A stretch of DNA of 64,000 nucleotides from Chitinophaga fulva (GCF_012927205.1 NZ_JABBGC010000003.1:310001-374000), one strand, 5' to 3'; positions 19,464 through 28,812 are shown, counted from the first letter of the stretch. Numbers and translations: made by a program. Notes: generated from the sequence alone by a model not told the origin.

Positions 19464-20648
19464 TTAGTTGTAATCGAGTAGCAGCTTTACCACCTTAGTA
19501 TATTTTGGGCCATATTGTAGCCGGATCCGGTTCAGGCAAGCGTCAATTATATACTGGGGTTGTTGTCGATCATATCTAACTATTACTGAAGAATCGACCA
19601 GGGTTTGGATTTTTGACGGAAGCTTGTCCGGCTGCAAAACATGAAGTTCATCCGGATGAAATTTATGCAGGCTGGTGGTAGGCAATAAGGTGAGTCCGTA
19701 TCCTGTGATAACGCTGCTATCTGTCAACGTTACGCTTTCCAGCGATTTGGGGAAGGTTCGGTTATACGTGTCCAGTACTGCAGCTAACTCCAGCTCATTT
19801 GCACCATTCTCCAATAACACGCCGATCTGCCTGTTTTTTCCCAACAGCACTTTTTTGCCGATGGTCATTTTATCGCTGAAACCAACGGGAATACTTTTAT
19901 GTGCAGTTTGTTCCGGAGAAGATTTATAATAAATCAACTTACTCACCTGTAACATTGTTTGGCGCCCAAAAAGGGTATCAATGATGGCAAGCGCCCCGTC
20001 TGTGGCATTGGAAACGCCCGCTGTGCTGTACAGGTTGCCGCTGCGGGTTACACGAAGATTGTTGACCCATAATGGTTTACTGTATTGTTTCCGCATATCG
20101 GCATAGTCAGATGCATGGGCCGTAAGTAACTTACCGTCGTAAATACCAGTTGCTGCTGCCGTCAACGCACCATCACAAACAGAAAGTATAGCAGTGGAAT
20201 CATGATAATGTTTTTTAATCCAATCGACAATCATTGGATTTTGGTGGCGGGCATCCATCGCAGACAAGTTAGGAATCACGATCACATCGGCATTGATACC
20301 CGCAGAGTCGAATTCCCCGAAGGAAAAATGAGGCAACAGGAAAAGCCCCTTTCGCATGATAACAGGCGCTTTTTTCCCGGCGACTACATACACATTTGCC
20401 TTTTCGGTAGCGCTGAACAAGTAATACGGCGCCATCAGGTCAAAAATCTCAGTACCGTCATTATCTGCGATAATCACCACTGTTTTTTTGACAGAATCAA
20501 AGTACGGACGCTGGTCGGGGAAGTTGGGTGTGCCGTTAAATGTTTTCCATCGCATAAACTCCCGGACAGGGGCGCAAGCATGAAAAAACCAGATCATTGT
20601 AATACCTATAACCAGGAGGATGCCGTAGGTCAGTTTGTTATTTCTCAC
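19464..20648 (-). CDS. Membrane-anchored DJ-1/PfpI-family protein
   Basis: The 394-aa protein starts with one membrane segment (YGILLVIGITMIWFF, residues about 8-24), followed by a DJ-1/PfpI (class-I glutamine amidotransferase-like) domain: VVIIADNDGTEIFDLMAPY, DVIVIPNLSAMDA and the nucleophile elbow ILSVCDGALTAAATG with its Cys. A second, degenerate half (GVLLENGANELELAAVLDTYNRTFP) repeats the same fold opening. No DNA-binding domain is present. Its start overlaps the end of the GlxA-like regulator gene by 11 bp, so the two are co-expressed and probably functionally linked. The stop may be premature (see 19329-19463). Enzyme activity is unproven for most of this family. Confidence 0.8.
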   Translation of the reverse strand: MRNNKLTYGILLVIGITMIWFFHACAPVREFMRWKTFNGTPNFPDQRPYFDSVKKTVVIIADNDGTEIFDLMAPYYLFSATEKANVYVVAGKKAPVIMRKGLFLLPHFSFGEFDSAGINADVIVIPNLSAMDARHQNPMIVDWIKKHYHDSTAILSVCDGALTAAATGIYDGKLLTAHASDYADMRKQYSKPLWVNNLRVTRSGNLYSTAGVSNATDGALAIIDTLFGRQTMLQVSKLIYYKSSPEQTAHKSIPVGFSDKMTIGKKVLLGKNRQIGVLLENGANELELAAVLDTYNRTFPKSLESVTLTDSSVITGYGLTLLPTTSLHKFHPDELHVLQPDKLPSKIQTLVDSSVIVRYDRQQPQYIIDACLNRIRLQYGPKYTKVVKLLLDYN

Positions 20649-21570
20649 TTTTGCTGTATTTTTTTAGTATTCTTTGTAATTGCCGGGCGGATTTGAATCC
20701 GCATTCTGAAGCTATTTTAGTGATCGTATATTCAGGATTATTACGCAGTATGCCTGCTTTTTCTACCCTAAGACGGGTAATGTATTCATTGATCGTTATG
20801 CCCGTAGCTTCTTTAAAAATCCTTGTCAGATTTCTTGCACTGCTATTAAAAAGGTCTGACAGCGTCTCTATCGTCACAGACCGATCCAAATGAGTAATTA
20901 CATAGTCCTGTAACTCGTGAATTTTTGGATGGATGTGGTTCCTGTAATCCAGATAGACGTTTTGTTGACTATGTTTGCCTCCCCTGCGATAATATATTAC
21001 CAGCCCCCTGGCAACCTGGTTCGCAAATAATGGACCTTGCCATTCTTCCAGGATGGACAGGGCCATATCGATCCCGGAGCTGATACCTGCGCTGGTATAA
21101 ATATTCCCGCTCTTTACAAACAGTACATTAGTAAGAACACGGGCGGCGGGGAACATGCTTTGCAGGAGGTCCGTACTTCTCCAGTGGGTAGTACATTCCC
21201 GGTTGTCCAGCAGCCCCGCACTGCCCAGGATAAAGGCGGCGTTACATACTGAACAGATATTGACTTTCCTGGCTGCACAATCACTCAACCAACTTGAGAA
21301 TTGGGCTGTAATGCCGGGACGTCCTTTCAGGCCTTCAAAATAGAATCCGGGAATAAAAAGAAAATCGTTTTCGTGCAATACCGCTTTCCGGTAATTCATG
21401 ATTTTTCCTAAAGGCAACCCCACAGCGGTGGTAGTTTGCTGGTCCATCGCATAGAATGCTATCTCAATGTCAATTCCCTGTATGTTTGCTTCCCAAAACA
21501 CCTGGGCAGGCCCTGCGAGGTCCAGCAGTTCCATAAGGGGAGGTATGATAAAGGCAATTTTTCTTCTCAT
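20638..21570 (-). CDS. GlxA-like transcriptional regulator (DJ-1/PfpI sensor plus AraC HTH)
   Basis: This 310-aa protein has an N-terminal DJ-1/PfpI-like domain (IAFIIPPLMELLDLAGPAQV, ICSVCNAAFILGSAGLL with the elbow Cys) and a C-terminal AraC DNA-binding domain (residues about 215-305: VTIETLSDLFNSSARNLTRIF, then TITKIASECGFKSARQLQRI). This is the GlxA/FtrA architecture, in which the amidotransferase-like domain senses a small molecule. It lies first in a two-gene minus-strand unit, with the downstream membrane-anchored DJ-1 gene overlapping it by 11 bp, and it may regulate that unit. The promoter would lie in 21571-21691, next to cobN's terminal end. Confidence 0.9.
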   Translation of the reverse strand: MRRKIAFIIPPLMELLDLAGPAQVFWEANIQGIDIEIAFYAMDQQTTTAVGLPLGKIMNYRKAVLHENDFLFIPGFYFEGLKGRPGITAQFSSWLSDCAARKVNICSVCNAAFILGSAGLLDNRECTTHWRSTDLLQSMFPAARVLTNVLFVKSGNIYTSAGISSGIDMALSILEEWQGPLFANQVARGLVIYYRRGGKHSQQNVYLDYRNHIHPKIHELQDYVITHLDRSVTIETLSDLFNSSARNLTRIFKEATGITINEYITRLRVEKAGILRNNPEYTITKIASECGFKSARQLQRILKKYSKSEK

Positions 21571-21691
21571 CCTGGCAAAAGTAGCCTTATTACACTTTTC
21601 AGAAAGGACAAAGACGCGTCATATCCGGCCACTATAACCATAATAGGACGAGACCATAAACTATGTCCGCTTTATAAAAAACGAACGTATG

Positions 21692-24600
21692 CTATTCTTG
21701 CTGAAGATACATATTTTTCAACCCTTCCGCTGTGTCCGCAGACGGCTCCTTCCAAAGGCCGCGCTGTATGGCTTCCAGCATGCGCCCCGCCATATCCTGT
21801 AAGGCATGCGGATTGAACTTTTCCAGGAACTGCCTGTTGTCATCATTAAAAAGATATGCTTGTGTGATGCCTTCATACATAAAGTCATCTACCAGTCCGG
21901 TGGTGGCGCTGTAGGCAAACAGATAGTCCATCGTAGCGGCCATTTCAAAGGCACCTTTGTAGCCATGGCGGTGCATGCCATTGATCCATTTACTGTTGAC
22001 TACGCGGGAGCGATAAACCTTGAGCAGCTCTTCTTTGAGGCTTTTTACGCGTGGATTTTCAGGACGGCTATGATCTCCGAAATACATCACCGGCTGCTGG
22101 CCGCTCACTTGCTCCACCGCATTGGCCATACCGCCATGAAACTGGTAATAGTCATCAGAGTCGAGAATATCGTGTTCGCGATTGTCCTGGTTGTGCATCA
22201 CCACTTGTATGTTGGAGAGGCGTCTTTTGAAAGGCTCATAGGCAGAAACACCTTGCTGGCGTCCGTTGTAGCCATAGGCGCTCCAGTTCATGTATACCAT
22301 GGCCAGGTCCTCGCGGGAGGTCCAGTTTTTTTCATCGATGAGGGCTTGCAGGCCGGCGCCATAGGCACCCGGTTTGGAGCCAAATACTCTGAACAGCGCC
22401 CAATCGCGGGCTTTTTCGGCCGGCAGTCCTTCATGCTCCCATTGCGCTTTTTCAGCGAGGTATTGCGCGCGGATAGGGTTGTCTTCCGGCGACTCATCTT
22501 CCAATTCGGCCAAACGTTCCACCACAGCGTTAAACAACGATATCATATCCGGGAAGGCGTCCCTGAAAAAACCAGAGATGCGCAGGGTAACATCTACGCG
22601 CGGACGACGCAGTGCTATCAGCGGTATAATTTCGAAATCCGTGACACGCCTGCTGGCACTCTGCCATAGTGGCTTCACCCCCATCAATGCAAAAGCCTGC
22701 GCCAGGTCATCGCCACCGGTACGCATGGTAGCAGTGCCCCATACGGACAACCCTATACGTTTTGGATATTCGCCATGCTCCTGCAGATAACGATCAATGA
22801 GTAGTTTTGCGCTTTTCTGTCCGAGGCTCCAGGCCGTTTCTGTAGGGATACTGCGGACATCCACCGAGTAAAAATTGCGGCCGGTAGGCAGTATGTTTGC
22901 CCGCCCCCGGGTAGGGGCACCGGATGCGCCACTCTGCACATACCCACCACTGAGACCTACGAGCAGGTTACTCACCTCGTCTGTAGTGGCACGTACACGA
23001 GGCAGCGTATTGTTGTATATGTAATGTAATACCAGGCTTGTATGGTGCCCTGCCTCCGGCAGATGGTTTTCCATCAACCTAAAGACCAACTCCATGGCTT
23101 TTAGCTCCAACTGCTCCACTACATCGCCTTGTGTGCGACAAACCACCCCATTCACTGTGATGGATAACGGTAATGCATAATCGCAATCGACTGGATCAAA
23201 GCCAAGGCCTTCGTCCGTGGCCAATGCCTGCGTGATACCCAACAAACCATTTCCTGGCAGGCGATGCAGCGCTACCAATAAGCTACAGAGCTGTTCGCCC
23301 TGCGGCACATCACCAAGGATGTGCAGGCCATCGCGGATCTGTGCCTCTTTAAGTTCGCACAGATAGGCATCGAGCTTCAGGAGTAGTTCATCAATGTCTT
23401 TACCGTCAGTTTGCAGGTCGGTTAGCAGGTGTTCCTGTTTTACCAGCTGCCGGATATTAGTGCGTATCAGGGCAGCGCGGCGGGCATCTAAACTAACCGC
23501 TTCATAGTATTCATCAACTTGTTGCTCCAGCTTCGCGAGTGCTCCGTAGGTTTCCGCGCGGGCCATAGACGGCACCAGGTGATCGATGATAACAGCGTGG
23601 TTACGGCGTTTTGCCTGCGTACCCTCTCCCGGATCATTGATGATAAAAGGATAGAAATGTGGTAATAAGGGGAACAAGGCAGCCGGAAAACAGCTGTCCG
23701 TGCCCAGTGCCACGCTTTTACCCGGCAACCATTCCAGGTTACCGTGTTTGCCTGTATGTACCACCGCATCAGCTTTGAAATGGTCATGCAGCCAGCAATA
23801 AAATGCGAGGTAGTCGTAGGTGGGTGGCAGGTCCGGGCTGTGGTAGATGCTTTTAGGATCGCTGTTGTAACCACGGGCCGGTTGTATGCTGACGAAGATG
23901 TTACCGAGCAGGCAGCCAGGCAATGCAAAGCGGCCTTCATGGTAGGTGGCCGCTTCGTGATAAGCCCCCCACTGCCTTTCTATTTTTTCACGGAGAGCGG
24001 TACTTAGTGTACGATACCAACGCAGGAACGTTTCTTCTTCCAGATACACCTGGTAGGGACGGCTGTAATAGGTACCTGCATCGTTGGTGATGTAGTGCGT
24101 AATCATCTCCATGAGGGCAGCGCTGCTGTTGGGCACATAATTGCCCAGTCTATAGCCTTCCCTTTGCAAGGCGCCCAGGATGCGGACTACGCTCTCAGGA
24201 GTGTCCAGTCCTACCCCATTAGCCAGACGGCTATCCTTATTGGGGTAGTTAGGCATGATAAGCGCAATATGTTTATTAGAGTGTTGTTTCTGTTGTAACA
24301 ATACCCAGGCCAGTATCATGTCGGCCACACGGGCGCAGCCTGGTACGTAGGCTTCATAGGCCACGATGGTAGAGTCAGTGAGCGGATCGCGCCCTTTATC
24401 TGATTTAAAGGATACTGCCGTGCCAATGATACGTCCGTCCATTTCGGGAAGGGCGATGTTGATGGCCACGTCGGTGGGCGGTAGCCCGAAAAGTCCTTGC
24501 TCCCACTGTTGAAAGGTGCAGGAGGCGAAGATTGCCTGTATAACGGGAACACCAATACGAGAAAATATGAACTCATTTTCCGGTTGATCATCCGTAAGGG

Positions 24601-25432
24601 ATTTGGTAGAAAAGCTGGTGGTATTGATCAGCGCAGCCGGTTGTATTTGCCCGTTGCCTGTGAGGAAGCGATACAGTTCATCCAGCATGCCTGCATCACG
24701 AAGATTGGACACATATACCGGCATGGGTTGTAAGCCCCGCCTGATCAGCTGCGTACAGAGTTGAGCCACCGGATCGGTATTGCCGGAGACGTAATGAGAG
24801 CGGTAAATGATAAGCGGTACCAGCGGCAGCGATATATCTCTTTTCAACAAAAACGCCTCCATCTCCATTAAACCCTCTCCCGGAAAACCTATAAACAGGT
24901 CCGGCAGGAAAGCTGGTACCCTATAGGTCGCTGGTTTATCAAAAAAGCGATGCCAGAGATACAACAGGCATTGCTGCATATTTTGGGGGCCACCGGCCGT
25001 AAAGTACTTCCATACGATGTCCGTTATCGTGATATCTACGGACGACAACTCCATCAGTTGCAAATCCGGGGCATCATAGCCCGGGAGAAACAGAACAGGG
25101 ATATTCCATTCCGTACAGTAGCGCTTGATGGCTTCCACCAGGTAATTGTAATATCCCTGCCCGCCGAGCAGCCGGCATATCACCAGTTTAGCATGCCTGA
25201 TTACATTGTCTACGTAATGATCTGTAGACAATTCCTGTTTTAAGAAGATAACATTGGCCATGCGTAACGTAGGGCTGCCCTCCGATTGGATTTGGTGGTA
25301 AGCCGCGTTAAGTGCATGTATTTCTGTGTCGGCTGCCGTCAGGAACACGATATCACCCGGCTGCTGTTCCACCATAAAAACGCCTTCATTGTTTGGGTTC
25401 CATCCGCCGGGTATCGTTGCTATCAGGTGCAT
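21692..25432 (-). CDS. cobN: CobN-type cobaltochelatase large subunit
   Basis: The 1246-aa protein has the length and motifs of the large chelatase subunit of the CobN/BchH family, which inserts cobalt into hydrogenobyrinate a,c-diamide with ATP hydrolysed by small AAA+ and VWA subunits. Recognisable blocks are IALIMPNYPNKDSRLANGVG, VVHTGKHGNLEWLPGKSVAL, PRRANILPTG-like GRANILPTGRNFYSVDVRSI and the C-terminal MAATMDYLFAYSATTGLVDDFM. It is the last gene of the long minus-strand corrin operon, 15 bp downstream of cobW. Its partner subunits would be the chlI-chlD pair at 27119-28812. A late chelatase is unexpected beside the early chelatase CbiX at 37133-38068. Confidence 0.93.
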   Translation of the reverse strand: MHLIATIPGGWNPNNEGVFMVEQQPGDIVFLTAADTEIHALNAAYHQIQSEGSPTLRMANVIFLKQELSTDHYVDNVIRHAKLVICRLLGGQGYYNYLVEAIKRYCTEWNIPVLFLPGYDAPDLQLMELSSVDITITDIVWKYFTAGGPQNMQQCLLYLWHRFFDKPATYRVPAFLPDLFIGFPGEGLMEMEAFLLKRDISLPLVPLIIYRSHYVSGNTDPVAQLCTQLIRRGLQPMPVYVSNLRDAGMLDELYRFLTGNGQIQPAALINTTSFSTKSLTDDQPENEFIFSRIGVPVIQAIFASCTFQQWEQGLFGLPPTDVAINIALPEMDGRIIGTAVSFKSDKGRDPLTDSTIVAYEAYVPGCARVADMILAWVLLQQKQHSNKHIALIMPNYPNKDSRLANGVGLDTPESVVRILGALQREGYRLGNYVPNSSAALMEMITHYITNDAGTYYSRPYQVYLEEETFLRWYRTLSTALREKIERQWGAYHEAATYHEGRFALPGCLLGNIFVSIQPARGYNSDPKSIYHSPDLPPTYDYLAFYCWLHDHFKADAVVHTGKHGNLEWLPGKSVALGTDSCFPAALFPLLPHFYPFIINDPGEGTQAKRRNHAVIIDHLVPSMARAETYGALAKLEQQVDEYYEAVSLDARRAALIRTNIRQLVKQEHLLTDLQTDGKDIDELLLKLDAYLCELKEAQIRDGLHILGDVPQGEQLCSLLVALHRLPGNGLLGITQALATDEGLGFDPVDCDYALPLSITVNGVVCRTQGDVVEQLELKAMELVFRLMENHLPEAGHHTSLVLHYIYNNTLPRVRATTDEVSNLLVGLSGGYVQSGASGAPTRGRANILPTGRNFYSVDVRSIPTETAWSLGQKSAKLLIDRYLQEHGEYPKRIGLSVWGTATMRTGGDDLAQAFALMGVKPLWQSASRRVTDFEIIPLIALRRPRVDVTLRISGFFRDAFPDMISLFNAVVERLAELEDESPEDNPIRAQYLAEKAQWEHEGLPAEKARDWALFRVFGSKPGAYGAGLQALIDEKNWTSREDLAMVYMNWSAYGYNGRQQGVSAYEPFKRRLSNIQVVMHNQDNREHDILDSDDYYQFHGGMANAVEQVSGQQPVMYFGDHSRPENPRVKSLKEELLKVYRSRVVNSKWINGMHRHGYKGAFEMAATMDYLFAYSATTGLVDDFMYEGITQAYLFNDDNRQFLEKFNPHALQDMAGRMLEAIQRGLWKEPSADTAEGLKNMYLQQE

Positions 25433-25447
25433 GCGCTGTGGTTATAG

Positions 25448-26473
25448 TTAGTTTAATGCGGTAGTAATGGCTGCCTGGTCGAGATCATGACCAATTACCA
25501 CCAACGATGTTTTTCTTTCTTCTCCAGGTTTCCAGGCGCGATCGAAATAGTTTTCGAAGCGGTGGGATACTCCTTGCAGTACCATACGCATCGGCTTACC
25601 CGGTACATCGATAAAGCCTTTGATACGATATACTTCATGTCCGGAAACTACGGCCCTGCACTTTTCGATCACCGATTCCGGTGTATGCGCGCCCTTTATA
25701 TCTACCACAAATGAGTCGATGCCTTCATCATGATGATGGTGATCATGGCCATTTGCGTGGTCTTCTTCGTGGTGTGAGTGACGGTTGTCGAGGTCATTTT
25801 CAGCAGCCGCGCCGATGCCCAGCAATACACCAGGATCCACTACGCCCTTGTTTGAAGTAATCACTTTAATGCCATCCCGCAGTTTCCTGGCAACCAGATT
25901 TTTAACGATCTCAAACTCATTTAAAGCAAGAAGATCAGATTTCGTCATCACCACTAAATCCGCACAGGACAACTGGTCTTCAAACAGCTCTTCGATAGGT
26001 GTTTCATGATCGAGACTATCGTCGGAAAGACGCTGTGCCTGTACCATTTCCCGGTTGCAGATTTCACCGGTCGCCTGGCCTACTGCATCCACTACAGTCA
26101 CCACAGCATCTACTGTGATCTGTGGTTTCAGGTCCGGCCAGTTAAAGGCGTGCAATAACGGCTTGGGGAGTGCAAGGCCGGATGTTTCGATGATGATGTG
26201 ATCGATGCTGTCTTTACGCTCCATCAGTTGCAGCATGGTAGGCAGGAATTCTTCCTGTACGGTGCAGCACAGACAGCCGTTGTTGAGCTCCACGATGTCT
26301 TCTTCATTCTCGCAGCAGGTGCGGATCAGTTCACCGTCGATACCCATGGCACCAAACTCATTTACGATAACAGCCAGGCGTTTTCCCCTGTTATTTCGTA
26401 ATAAATTGCTGATCATAGTGGTCTTTCCTGAACCCAGGAAGCCGGTGATTATCGTAACTGGTATTTTAGTCAT
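25448..26473 (-). CDS. cobW: CobW-type GTP-dependent metal chaperone (COG0523)
   Basis: This 341-aa protein is a COG0523 G3E GTPase: Walker A GFLGSGKTT (residues 11-19), the conserved metal-binding GCLCC motif, ETSGLALP, and the TKSDLL nucleotide-recognition motif. A histidine-rich stretch at about residues 228-250 (encoded around 25720-25790) and the C-terminal CobW domain complete it. The family delivers metals to enzymes. Given its place between cobN and the corrinoid adenosyltransferase, cobalt delivery to CobN is the likely role, though zinc chaperones look alike. It is well placed in the operon, 40 bp after the adenosyltransferase gene. Confidence 0.92.
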   Translation of the reverse strand: MTKIPVTIITGFLGSGKTTMISNLLRNNRGKRLAVIVNEFGAMGIDGELIRTCCENEEDIVELNNGCLCCTVQEEFLPTMLQLMERKDSIDHIIIETSGLALPKPLLHAFNWPDLKPQITVDAVVTVVDAVGQATGEICNREMVQAQRLSDDSLDHETPIEELFEDQLSCADLVVMTKSDLLALNEFEIVKNLVARKLRDGIKVITSNKGVVDPGVLLGIGAAAENDLDNRHSHHEEDHANGHDHHHHDEGIDSFVVDIKGAHTPESVIEKCRAVVSGHEVYRIKGFIDVPGKPMRMVLQGVSHRFENYFDRAWKPGEERKTSLVVIGHDLDQAAITTALN

Positions 26474-26513
26474 AAAACATGGATTTATGTTTATTTAAAC
26501 AGACACATTTAAA

Positions 26514-27104
26514 CTAGGATGCCGGTTGCTCCGGTTGTTTTTTCCTTTTATAAAGAAAGAGCTGCCACTTCTCTTCCGCTACACCCGCCTTGTCCATCTC
26601 CGCACGTGCCAGGATGAAGAAAAGATCAGAGAGCCGGTTGATATAAGCGGGGATATACTCCTCTATGGTATCTTCTTTCATGAGGGTGACAAGCAGTCTT
26701 TCGGCTCTGCGCATCTGCGTACGCACAACATGACAGAGTGCAGAAATCTCATTACCGCCCGGCAGCAGGAAATAATCAGAAGGAGCGGTAATAGCCGCCT
26801 CCAGTTCATCGATCCACTGCTCGCAGAAGACGGCGCCGTCTACCGGTTTAGGATTGGGGTTTTCCTTTTTACAATCAGAAGGACGCGCGAGGTGCGACAT
26901 CATATCCATCATATCTTTCTGAATACGGTGCAGGTTGGGCTGCCAGGCATGATCATTCCCCAGCTTAGCGCGGAGCAACCCGATAGTGCTGTTTACCTCA
27001 TCGAGGGTACCGTAGCAATTGACACGGGTATCATCTTTATATACCCGCTTGCCCCCAAACAAGGCAGTAGTACCCTGGTCACCTTTTTTTGTGTATATTT
27101 TCAT
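26514..27104 (-). CDS. Corrinoid adenosyltransferase (PduO-type)
   Basis: The 196-aa protein is a PduO-type ATP:cob(I)alamin (or cob(I)yrinate) adenosyltransferase, which moves the 5'-deoxyadenosyl group of ATP to the cobalt. The N-terminal ATP-binding motif KIYTKKGDQGTTALFGGKRV, the core VNCYGTLDEVNSTIGLLRA and the late RTQMRRAERLLVTL and INRLSDLFFILAR motifs are all visible and intact. Length matches the family. It lies between the VWA chelatase segment and cobW in the minus-strand operon, which points to de novo adenosylation of the new corrin ring. Confidence 0.94.
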   Translation of the reverse strand: MKIYTKKGDQGTTALFGGKRVYKDDTRVNCYGTLDEVNSTIGLLRAKLGNDHAWQPNLHRIQKDMMDMMSHLARPSDCKKENPNPKPVDGAVFCEQWIDELEAAITAPSDYFLLPGGNEISALCHVVRTQMRRAERLLVTLMKEDTIEEYIPAYINRLSDLFFILARAEMDKAGVAEEKWQLFLYKRKKQPEQPAS

Positions 27105-27118
27105 AACATCCTATTATT

Positions 27119-27901
27119 TTAAAAATGAGTTCCAGGCTCAAAACGTCTGCACCCCAATAGCCTGGATAATCTAACGACCATGCCCAAACGCGGCATGCCG
27201 CTCTCCGTATCCACCACCGAAGTATGCTTTTTCAGCTTGCTGAGGTGCGCTTTGAAATATGCCGCCGCCTCTTCCAATGTACCACCCGTATTCACGCGGC
27301 CATCTGTAAAGATGAACAGGTGATGTTCCCGGCTGTCGAGTTGGCCTTTGACCAGTGACAGTACTGTTTCGAAAGCCGCGCGTAAGTTGGTTTTACCACC
27401 CGTATGCAACTGTGCCAGCGTATTCAGTATGGTATCTATATCGCCGGAAAATGGCAGTACACAGGATGCCTGGCCATGCAGCAGCGCCACGATAGCCACC
27501 TGTGGATGCTGGTGCTGATAGCGCCGCATCATATCAGTGATGATGCCTTTTACCATGCTGACTTGCTGGTCCAGCGCCATGGAAGCGCTGCTGTCGATCA
27601 CCATGATCAGGCGCAATGTCGACACCTGTTGTATGCGGCGATGCTTGATTTCACAGCGGCCATGCAAGAGGTAATGCCGGATGGTAGCGGGCAGGTCGCG
27701 CTGCACGAGCGCCCCTGCGGTCTTATTCGCTATCACGCGGGCATCCATAGGCAGCCGCAACTGCATGCCTTTACGCCCCGCCTGCGTACTACTTTTTATG
27801 GGTATGCGGGCGTGGTGCTGACCGGCCTGAAACAGGTATTGTTCCAATCCGGGGTGGGTGTTGTTTATATCGTCAGGTGGGTTGCCGTGTGAGACTCCCC
27901 C
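27119..27901 (-). CDS. VWA (ChlD-like) half of a Mg/Co-chelatase, in the -1 frame
   Basis: This stretch encodes a VWA domain with an intact MIDAS motif (MVIDSSASM, i.e. DxSxS), preceded by the GRKGMQLRLPMDARVIANKTAG linker typical of ChlD/CobT-like subunits (two pieces: GRKGMQLRLPMDAR and VIANKTAG), and ending in FIFTDGRVNTGG and RLSRLLGCRRFEPG. The frame is open further upstream to 28108, but that part overlaps coding sequence of the AAA+ half in another frame and is not protein-like. No ATG or GTG with a ribosome site introduces the domain. It lies exactly -1 relative to the chlI frame, so translation probably reaches it by frameshifting in or near the G6 run at 27897-27902. Coordinates start at that run. 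An internal TTG or ATG start is the alternative. Confidence 0.75.
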   Translation of the reverse strand, partial: GGVSHGNPPDDINNTHPGLEQYLFQAGQHHARIPIKSSTQAGRKGMQLRLPMDARVIANKTAGALVQRDLPATIRHYLLHGRCEIKHRRIQQVSTLRLIMVIDSSASMALDQQVSMVKGIITDMMRRYQHQHPQVAIVALLHGQASCVLPFSGDIDTILNTLAQLHTGGKTNLRAAFETVLSLVKGQLDSREHHLFIFTDGRVNTGGTLEEAAAYFKAHLSKLKKHTSVVDTESGMPRLGMVVRLSRLLGCRRFEPGTHF

Positions 27902-28812
27902 CGGTCTGGTGAAGGGCGCTGCTCCCTGCTCTGCTGCGGGGGCGTTCGTTGCTGGGCTGCCTTGCTGCGGTGCGCCAAAACCAGCGGGGCTACATGGTGG
28001 ATGTCTGTTACAGATACGGACAACCGATTCTGAAAGGCAGCGTAGGCGCGTGCAGCCTTGATAATGAGGATATCGGCACGCATCCCTTCTGCCTGGTGTT
28101 GCACACAAAGACCAGCCACTTCCCCATAATGGTCATCAGGAATTTCCACGTTTTGCAAAAGCGTGCGCGCCAGGTTGACGGTCCTGTTCATTTCTCTTTC
28201 GGTTTCGGCATAGGCATGTACAAACTGTTGCGGATCGTTGTCGAAGGCCAGGCGGCGGCGCGTAATGGTGGCACGCAATGCCGTGTCCCGGGGAGTACTA
28301 ATGGTAACGCATAAACCGAATCTATCCAGCAGCTGCGGGCGCAGCTCCCCTTCTTCAGGGTTCATGGTACCAATGAGCACAAAGCGACTGTCCTGCCATG
28401 CCGAGAGGCCTTCCCGCTCGAGGTGGTAGCCACCACTCGCGGCGGCATCCAGCAACATATCCATGAGGTAGTCATTCAGTAAGTTAACTTCATCAATATA
28501 TAAGATACCTTCATGCGCAGCGGCCAGCAGGCCTTGTCGCACCTCAAGGCGTTTGTCGTTGATTAAGGTTTCCAGGTTGATACTGCCCAGCACGCGGTCT
28601 TCGCTGGCACCCACCGGTAAGTTAACAAATGGGAACGGCTGTACGCTGTTATGTAATAGACTGGCTAGTGCCCGTACCGTAGTGGTTTTACCAGTACCTT
28701 TATCTCCCATCACCAACACCCCGCCGATAGTGGGATCGATGGCCGCCAGCAGCAACGCCAGCTTAAATTCGTCTTGTCCGCATACCGCGGTGAAAGGGTA
28801 ATAGGGTCTCAT
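27865..28812 (-). CDS. AAA+ (ChlI-like) subunit of a Mg/Co-chelatase
   Basis: The 315-aa product is an AAA+ ATPase of the BchI/ChlI type that powers metal insertion by a CobN/BchH-class subunit. It opens with RPYYPFTAVCGQDEFKLALL, has Walker A GDKGTGKTT, a sensor ILYIDEVNLLNDY Walker B block, the insert HLEREGLSAWQDSRFVLIGTMNPEEGELRPQLLDRF (read in two pieces, a chelatase hallmark) and an arginine-rich lid. The last 20 residues or so before the stop at 27865 form a Pro/Gln linker, as in full-length ChlD proteins, and coding continues in the -1 frame (27119-27901). A product of about 565 aa would result from a frameshift. Its start overlaps the upstream transporter stop by 4 bp. Confidence 0.9.
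   Translation of the reverse strand: MRPYYPFTAVCGQDEFKLALLLAAIDPTIGGVLVMGDKGTGKTTTVRALASLLHNSVQPFPFVNLPVGASEDRVLGSINLETLINDKRLEVRQGLLAAAHEGILYIDEVNLLNDYLMDMLLDAAASGGYHLEREGLSAWQDSRFVLIGTMNPEEGELRPQLLDRFGLCVTISTPRDTALRATITRRRLAFDNDPQQFVHAYAETEREMNRTVNLARTLLQNVEIPDDHYGEVAGLCVQHQAEGMRADILIIKAARAYAAFQNRLSVSVTDIHHVAPLVLAHRSKAAQQRTPPQQSREQRPSPDRGESHTATHLTI

Noticed and set aside
21806..22669. 287-codon frame antisense to cobN
   Set aside because: Shadow of the cobN frame; cobN motifs in the opposite strand are unambiguous.
27902..28108. Upstream 69 codons of the VWA frame with an ATG at 28108 as the chlD start
   Set aside because: These codons overlap the conserved AAA+ lid of ChlI in another frame and give a Cys/Arg-rich sequence unlike any ChlD.
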